DNA of 5,631 nt from Bacteroidales bacterium (GTDB taxonomy: Bacteria > Bacteroidota > Bacteroidia > Bacteroidales > Muribaculaceae), in NCBI GenBank assembly GCA_004552395.1, contig SFOK01000110.1, positions 1-5,631 on the forward strand, written 5' to 3'. The notes beneath the pieces were generated by a model that was not told the DNA's origin, ran no database searches, and saw nothing but the letters and a program-made list of their open reading frames with translations. The position numbers and the translations under genes were made by a program. Shown one piece after another: positions 1 through 5,631 of the stretch (its first letter is position 1; every line of letters begins with the position of its first letter).

Positions 1-2302
<2,302 letters not shown>

Positions 2303-2341
2303 CCGGCCAGCCGAGGACCCGCTGAGGGTGAAGGACGCGGT

Positions 2342-2361
2342 GGGCGCTGGGAGCAGCGCCC
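2342..2361 (+). terminator. Strong GC stem-loop 40 bases after topA; possible terminator or REP-like palindrome
   Basis: GGGCGCTG (2342-2349) pairs perfectly with CAGCGCCC (2354-2361) around a GGAG tetraloop, giving an 8-bp stem of almost pure GC. It starts 40 bases after the topA stop, where a 3'-end structure would be expected. No T-tract follows (next bases CTACTGCC), so it is not a classical intrinsic terminator. It could protect the mRNA 3' end or be one copy of a dispersed palindromic intergenic repeat. The nearest T-run (2432-2437) is about 70 bases downstream and is not attached to a good stem. The hairpin is seen directly; the role is inferred. Confidence 0.4.
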
Positions 2362-2367
2362 CTACTG

Positions 2368-2385
2368 CCGTATCGGCCGTATCGG
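2368..2385 (+). repeat. Tandem 9-bp direct repeat (CCGTATCGG x2)
   Basis: CCGTATCGG occurs twice back to back (2368-2376 and 2377-2385) in the GC-rich half of the intergenic region. It lies just after the stem-loop and before a weak inverted repeat (TCGGC 2382-2386 with GCCGA 2396-2400). The copies are identical. They could be a slippage duplication or a small binding site; nothing in the sequence decides which. Confidence 0.55.
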
Positions 2386-2415
2386 CGCCAATTTGGCCGA
2401 GAGACTGGCAGGCTG

Positions 2416-2446
2416 TTGGGGATGTCGCGGATTTTTTGTATCTTTG
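2416..2446 (+). promoter_or_regulatory. Bacteroidota-type sigma-ABfr promoter for the DUF2723 gene
   Basis: TATCTTTG at 2439-2446 matches the Bacteroidota -7 consensus TAnnTTTG exactly. A TTG at 2416-2418 sits 20 bases upstream of it, within the 19-21 base spacing known for this promoter class. Transcription would start near 2451-2454, giving an untranslated leader of about 130 bases before the ATG at 2585. The region also marks a sharp change from GC-rich to AT-rich DNA. The motif match is seen directly; activity is inferred. Confidence 0.72.
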
Positions 2447-2463
2447 CAAGTTGAAACTTTTCT

Positions 2464-2604
2464 GAATCAAACGGCAACCTATATAGTGCGCCAATAGATA
2501 TTCAATCAACGAATTATACAGTTCGCGAAAGGATATCAGTCAGCAAGTTATACAGTTTGCCAATAGATAATCAGTCAGCAACTTATGCAGTTCACCAAAA
2601 GATA
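2464..2604 (+). repeat. Degenerate ~35-bp tandem repeats in the leader, each ending on a copy of the gene's translation start
   Basis: Four spaced copies of one 20-base segment lie at 2481-2500, 2516-2535, 2550-2569 and 2585-2604, at intervals of 35, 34 and 35 bases. The last begins with the ATG of the downstream gene (ATGCAGTTCACCAAAAGATA). The second reads ATACAGTTCGCGAAAGGATA and the third ATACAGTTTGCCAATAGATA. The first is more diverged and begins ATATAGTGC. The DNA between them also repeats, for example TCAGTCAGCAA at 2536-2546 and 2571-2581. Full 34-35 base units at 2490-2524, 2525-2558 and 2559-2593 agree at roughly 80 percent of positions. The left end (about 2464) is fuzzy. The function is unknown: slipped-strand duplication of the gene start, or a structured leader acting on translation, are both possible. 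Confidence 0.75.
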
Positions 2605-5600
2605 CAATCTGATCAATAATGTCACGGGATGGGGAGTGTTCCTTATCGCGCTCGTGACTTATTGGCTCACACTTGAGCCTACAGTCTCGTACTGGGACTG
2701 CGGAGAATTTATCTCGCAGGCCGACAAACTTGAGATCGGTCACCCGCCGGGAAACCCGATCTTCATGCTTACGGCGCGTTTCTTCTCGAACTTCGCGTTT
2801 GGGGATGCGTCGAAGGTGGCGCTGATGGTTAACGCCATGAGCGGCCTTCTGTCGGCACTCACAATCCTGCTTCTGTTCTGGACCATCACGCATTTAGCTA
2901 CCCGTCTGCTCGTGCGGAATCACGACACGGCGACGATGTCGACGGCGAAGTATCTGGCGGTGATGGGCTCCGGAGTGGTAGGCGCGCTGGCTTATACCTG
3001 GAGCGACACGTTCTGGTTCTCGGCCGTTGAGGGCGAGGTCTACGCGTTCTCGTCGTTCTGTACGGCGCTGGTGTTCTGGCTCATACTGAAATGGGAGAAC
3101 CGGGCCGATCAGCCTCATTCTGACCGCTACCTCATCCTAATAGCCTATGTGATAGGCGTTTCGATAGCCGTGCATCTGCTCAACCTGCTGTGTATCCCGG
3201 CTATCGTGCTGGTGTTTGCCTACAAGAAGTGGAAGAATCTGAACGCCACCAAGTCGCTGATAGCCTTGGCGGTGAGCTTCGCCATCATAGTATTGGTGCT
3301 CTTCGGCCTTGTGCCGGGATTCATCAAGGTGGCCGGCTGGTTCGAGCTACTGGCGGTGAACACGTTCGGCATGCCGTTTAACGCCGGTGTGATCATCTAC
3401 ACGATACTGACCGTGGGCTGCTTCGTGTGGGCGCTGCGCGAGCTGTATGTGCAGCGTTCGGCGCAGAAGATCCGTATCTCGTTCTGCCTGGGAGTGCTGC
3501 TGAGCGGCATACTCTTCATAGGCCATTCGTTCTGGCCGGGCGCCATACTTTTCGCCGCGCTTCTCTACTTCGTGTGGGGTTTCTTCAGGAAGAAACTGCC
3601 GGTACGCTGGCTCAACCTTGTGATGTGGAGCATCGCGGTGATCTTCATAGGCTACAGCTCTTACGCGCTGATACTGATCCGCGCTCACGCCAATCCGCCG
3701 CTGAACCAGAGCGCCCCCGACAATGTATTTGCTCTCTCCGGCTATCTGAACCGCGAACAGTACGGCGATGTGCCCCTGCTTTACGGCCCGACGTACCAGT
3801 CGTCGTACTATTACGACTTCTCCGACTACGGTGAGATCGACATAGACGGCGAAGGGACCACAGCGGCCTACCCCGACTATACGATGCGCTTCAAGAAGGG
3901 AGACCGCAAGTTGGCCAAGGGTGTGAAAGGCGCCGTGCCGGTATCGTACCACGATTATCTGTCGGCCGACGAGCGGGCGTCGAACGCGAGCCACGCACGT
4001 CGCGGCGGCGACTATTATGTGACAGCCGACTACAATGCCGAGAGCGAGTACACGCCCTCGATGAATATGCTGATGCCGCGCATCCACTCGCATGTGCCGA
4101 GCCACAAGCAGCAGTATGAGCTGTGGGTACCGTCGCTGGGATCGCCCGAGCATGAGAAGACCGAGATCATGGCTTACAACAAGACCACGAAGAAGGATGA
4201 GCCAATGATCGAGCTGAGCAGCGAGAGTCTGAAATACAACGAATATACGGGAGAATACAACTTCACCAACACCATGAAGGCGGTCAAGCCGACGTTCATG
4301 GAGAATCTGGAGTTCTTCTTCTCGTATCAGCTGAACCACATGTACTGGCGCTACTTCCTGTGGAACTTCGCGGGACGCCAGAACGATGTGAACAACCAGC
4401 AGGGAGAGAAAGATTTAGGCAACTGGATCACCGGCTACCCCTTCCTGGACAATCCGCGTCTGGGTGACCAGAGCCTCCTTCCCGACGACCTCGGCAAGGA
4501 TAATCCCGGCCACAACGTGTTCTACTGTCTGCCTCTGATACTGGGTCTGCTGGGTCTGTTTTGGCAGGCGTTCAAGGGGCGCACCGGCATAGAGCAGTTC
4601 TGGGTGGTATTCTTCCTGTTCTTCATGACGGGTATCGCGATAGTGCTCTATCTGAATCAGCCTCCGCTGCAGCCGCGCGAGCGAGATTATGCGTTTGCAG
4701 GCTCGTTCTACGCGTTTGCGATCTGGATAGGCTTAGGTGTGGCAGCCCTCTGGCGCGGCATACTGCGACTGCTCGACTATATCGACAAGAACAACGCCAA
4801 GAAACCCGGCGCAACAACTGCCGCAGGTAAGGGAGCTGTCGCTCCGGCCACGGCCGCCGCTACAGGTGCCGCTGCTCCCGGCGCTGTTGCTCCTGTCGCT
4901 CCGGCCACGGCTGAGGGCGGCAAGAAGCGGGCTCAGAGGTCGCTGTATGCAGCCATAGCGGCATGTGCGCTCGGCATCATAGTGCCGCTGCAGATGGTGT
5001 CTCAGACCTGGGACGACCACGACCGCTCGGGCCGCTACGCCGCGCTCGACTTCGCCCGCAACTATCTGGAGAGCCTTGAGCCGAACGCCATACTGTTCTG
5101 CAACGGCGACAACGACACCTTCCCGCTCTGGTATGCACAGGAGGTCGAGGGTGTCCGTCCCGATGTGAAAGTGGTGAACCTGAGTTATCTGCAGAGCGAC
5201 TGGTACGCCAACCAGCAGCGTCTGATGACGAACAAGGCGCCCGGCATCAAGTTCACAGCCACACCGGCCGACATAGCATACGGCCGCCGCGAGATGGTGA
5301 TAGTGAACACCGGAACCGACACTACGAAGCCGACCGACCTGATCAGCGCACTGAAGGCAATCTACTCGCCCGCCGCCAAAGGCAACGTGTACGGATATGT
5401 GGATGTGCCGTTTGCGAACACCTACATACCTGTGGACCGCGCCGCAGTGATGAAGCGCGGCCTCTACAATCCGGAGTATCCGGATATGATCGAGGACTTT
5501 ATCCCCGTGGACTTCAGCCAGATAAGCGGCGGACAGGTATCGCAGAGCCAGCTTATGATGCTCGACATCATAGCCACCAACGCGGCGAACGGATGGGAGC

Positions 5601-5631
5601 GGCCGATATACTGGGCCGGCACCGTAGGCGC
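2585..5631 (+). CDS. DUF2723-family polytopic membrane protein, TMEM260/GT117-like predicted protein O-mannosyltransferase, 3'-truncated
   Basis: The frame is open for 1015 codons with no stop before the window end. The ATG at 2585 is chosen because an in-frame TAG lies at 2564-2566, no other ATG intervenes, and MQFTKRYNLINNVTGW resembles the usual family N-terminus. TM1 (about 16-30) leads to EPTVSYWDCGEF (31-42) and HPPGNP (53-58). These match the DSGE-like acidic and HPPG motifs of DUF2723 proteins, including human TMEM260, an O-mannosyltransferase of the CAZy GT117 family. VEGEVYAFSS (148-157) and a conserved His197 (VHLLNLL) follow among many hydrophobic helices, then ANPPLNQ. A soluble region spans about 380-640, with more helices from about 646. 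NQPPLQPRERDYAFAGSFYAF starts at 691, an Ala/Pro/Gly-rich linker covers 740-785, another helix follows, and the C-terminal part carries WDDHDRSGRY (809-818) and NGDNDTFPLWYAQ (840-852). Asp38 and Glu41 as catalytic residues, and the polyprenyl-linked donor, are inferences from GT-C enzymes. Family assignment is strong; the exact substrate is unknown. Confidence 0.88.
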   Translation, partial: MQFTKRYNLINNVTGWGVFLIALVTYWLTLEPTVSYWDCGEFISQADKLEIGHPPGNPIFMLTARFFSNFAFGDASKVALMVNAMSGLLSALTILLLFWTITHLATRLLVRNHDTATMSTAKYLAVMGSGVVGALAYTWSDTFWFSAVEGEVYAFSSFCTALVFWLILKWENRADQPHSDRYLILIAYVIGVSIAVHLLNLLCIPAIVLVFAYKKWKNLNATKSLIALAVSFAIIVLVLFGLVPGFIKVAGWFELLAVNTFGMPFNAGVIIYTILTVGCFVWALRELYVQRSAQKIRISFCLGVLLSGILFIGHSFWPGAILFAALLYFVWGFFRKKLPVRWLNLVMWSIAVIFIGYSSYALILIRAHANPPLNQSAPDNVFALSGYLNREQYGDVPLLYGPTYQSSYYYDFSDYGEIDIDGEGTTAAYPDYTMRFKKGDRKLAKGVKGAVPVSYHDYLSADERASNASHARRGGDYYVTADYNAESEYTPSMNMLMPRIHSHVPSHKQQYELWVPSLGSPEHEKTEIMAYNKTTKKDEPMIELSSESLKYNEYTGEYNFTNTMKAVKPTFMENLEFFFSYQLNHMYWRYFLWNFAGRQNDVNNQQGEKDLGNWITGYPFLDNPRLGDQSLLPDDLGKDNPGHNVFYCLPLILGLLGLFWQAFKGRTGIEQFWVVFFLFFMTGIAIVLYLNQPPLQPRERDYAFAGSFYAFAIWIGLGVAALWRGILRLLDYIDKNNAKKPGATTAAGKGAVAPATAAATGAAAPGAVAPVAPATAEGGKKRAQRSLYAAIAACALGIIVPLQMVSQTWDDHDRSGRYAALDFARNYLESLEPNAILFCNGDNDTFPLWYAQEVEGVRPDVKVVNLSYLQSDWYANQQRLMTNKAPGIKFTATPADIAYGRREMVIVNTGTDTTKPTDLISALKAIYSPAAKGNVYGYVDVPFANTYIPVDRAAVMKRGLYNPEYPDMIEDFIPVDFSQISGGQVSQSQLMMLDIIATNAANGWERPIYWAGTVG
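4836..4911 (+). repeat. 19-bp direct repeat pair inside the Ala/Pro linker coding region
   Basis: The 19 bases CTGTCGCTCCGGCCACGGC occur identically at 4836-4854 and 4893-4911. The offset is 57 bases (19 codons), so both copies are read in the same frame and encode VAPATA. They lie in a low-complexity linker (residues about 740-785) joining the transmembrane part to the final helix and C-terminal domain. Recombination between the copies would delete or add 19 residues without a frameshift, so the linker may vary in length between strains. The repeat is seen directly; the variability is inferred. Confidence 0.8.

Noticed and set aside
2303..2497. The topA frame stays open for about 64 codons after its TAA, up to TAG at 2495, suggesting read-through or a lost longer C-terminus
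   Set aside because: The first part is GC-rich, where stops are rare by chance. The extension would run through the hairpin and the promoter, shows no Toprim-type repeat, and topA already ends with a typical basic tail.
2522..2529. Palindrome TTCGCGAA as an operator
   Set aside because: It is only 8 bases long, it falls at the junction of two repeat units, and the other units do not preserve it.
2481..2604. CRISPR-like array (regularly spaced short repeats)
   Set aside because: The intervals between the 20-base segments are themselves repeated rather than unique, the copies are degenerate, the last one runs into a coding sequence, and no cas genes are present.
2540..2893. Minus-strand open frame spanning the repeat leader and the start of the DUF2723 gene
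   Set aside because: It covers the repeat leader and the conserved N-terminal coding region, and its product is highly charged and unlike any family I know. Treated as a shadow.
3347..4339. Minus-strand open frame of 330 codons antisense to the DUF2723 gene
   Set aside because: The plus-strand frame here shows clear family motifs and helices. The antisense product is rich in Arg, His and Val in the way shadow frames are, and has no recognisable domain or promoter.

Overview
The window looks like a chromosomal segment from a GC-rich member of the Bacteroidota, most likely the order Bacteroidales. The evidence is a TopA with no zinc ribbons and a C-terminus of Toprim-type repeats, a Bacteroidota-type promoter (TTG, 20-base spacer, TATCTTTG), no clear Shine-Dalgarno sequence, and a very large DUF2723-family membrane protein of the kind common in this phylum. 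A Muribaculaceae-like source would fit but is only a guess.

Layout. Bases 1-2302 hold all but the extreme N-terminus of DNA topoisomerase I (topA), on the plus strand and cut by the left edge. Bases 2303-2584 are intergenic and fall into two halves. The first (2303 to about 2430) is GC-rich and carries a perfect 8-bp stem-loop and a tandem 9-mer. The second (about 2431 to 2584) is AT-rich and carries a promoter followed by a degenerate ~35-bp repeat array. Bases 2585-5631 hold a plus-strand membrane protein of at least 1015 residues, open to the right edge with no stop. It belongs to the DUF2723 family, related to the TMEM260 / GT117 protein O-mannosyltransferases. Because it has no stop in the window, it is easy to miss in an ORF scan.

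The two genes point the same way, but a hairpin and a dedicated promoter separate them, so they are probably transcribed independently. I see no functional link: one relaxes negative supercoils in the cytoplasm, the other is predicted to act in the inner membrane and periplasm on glycosylation.

The most unusual structure is the leader of the second gene. The 20 bases starting at its ATG recur three times upstream at 34-35 base intervals, always with ATA in place of ATG. Nearly the whole predicted 5' untranslated region is therefore degenerate copies of the gene's own translation-start segment. No mobile element, CRISPR array, tRNA, rRNA or defence system was seen.
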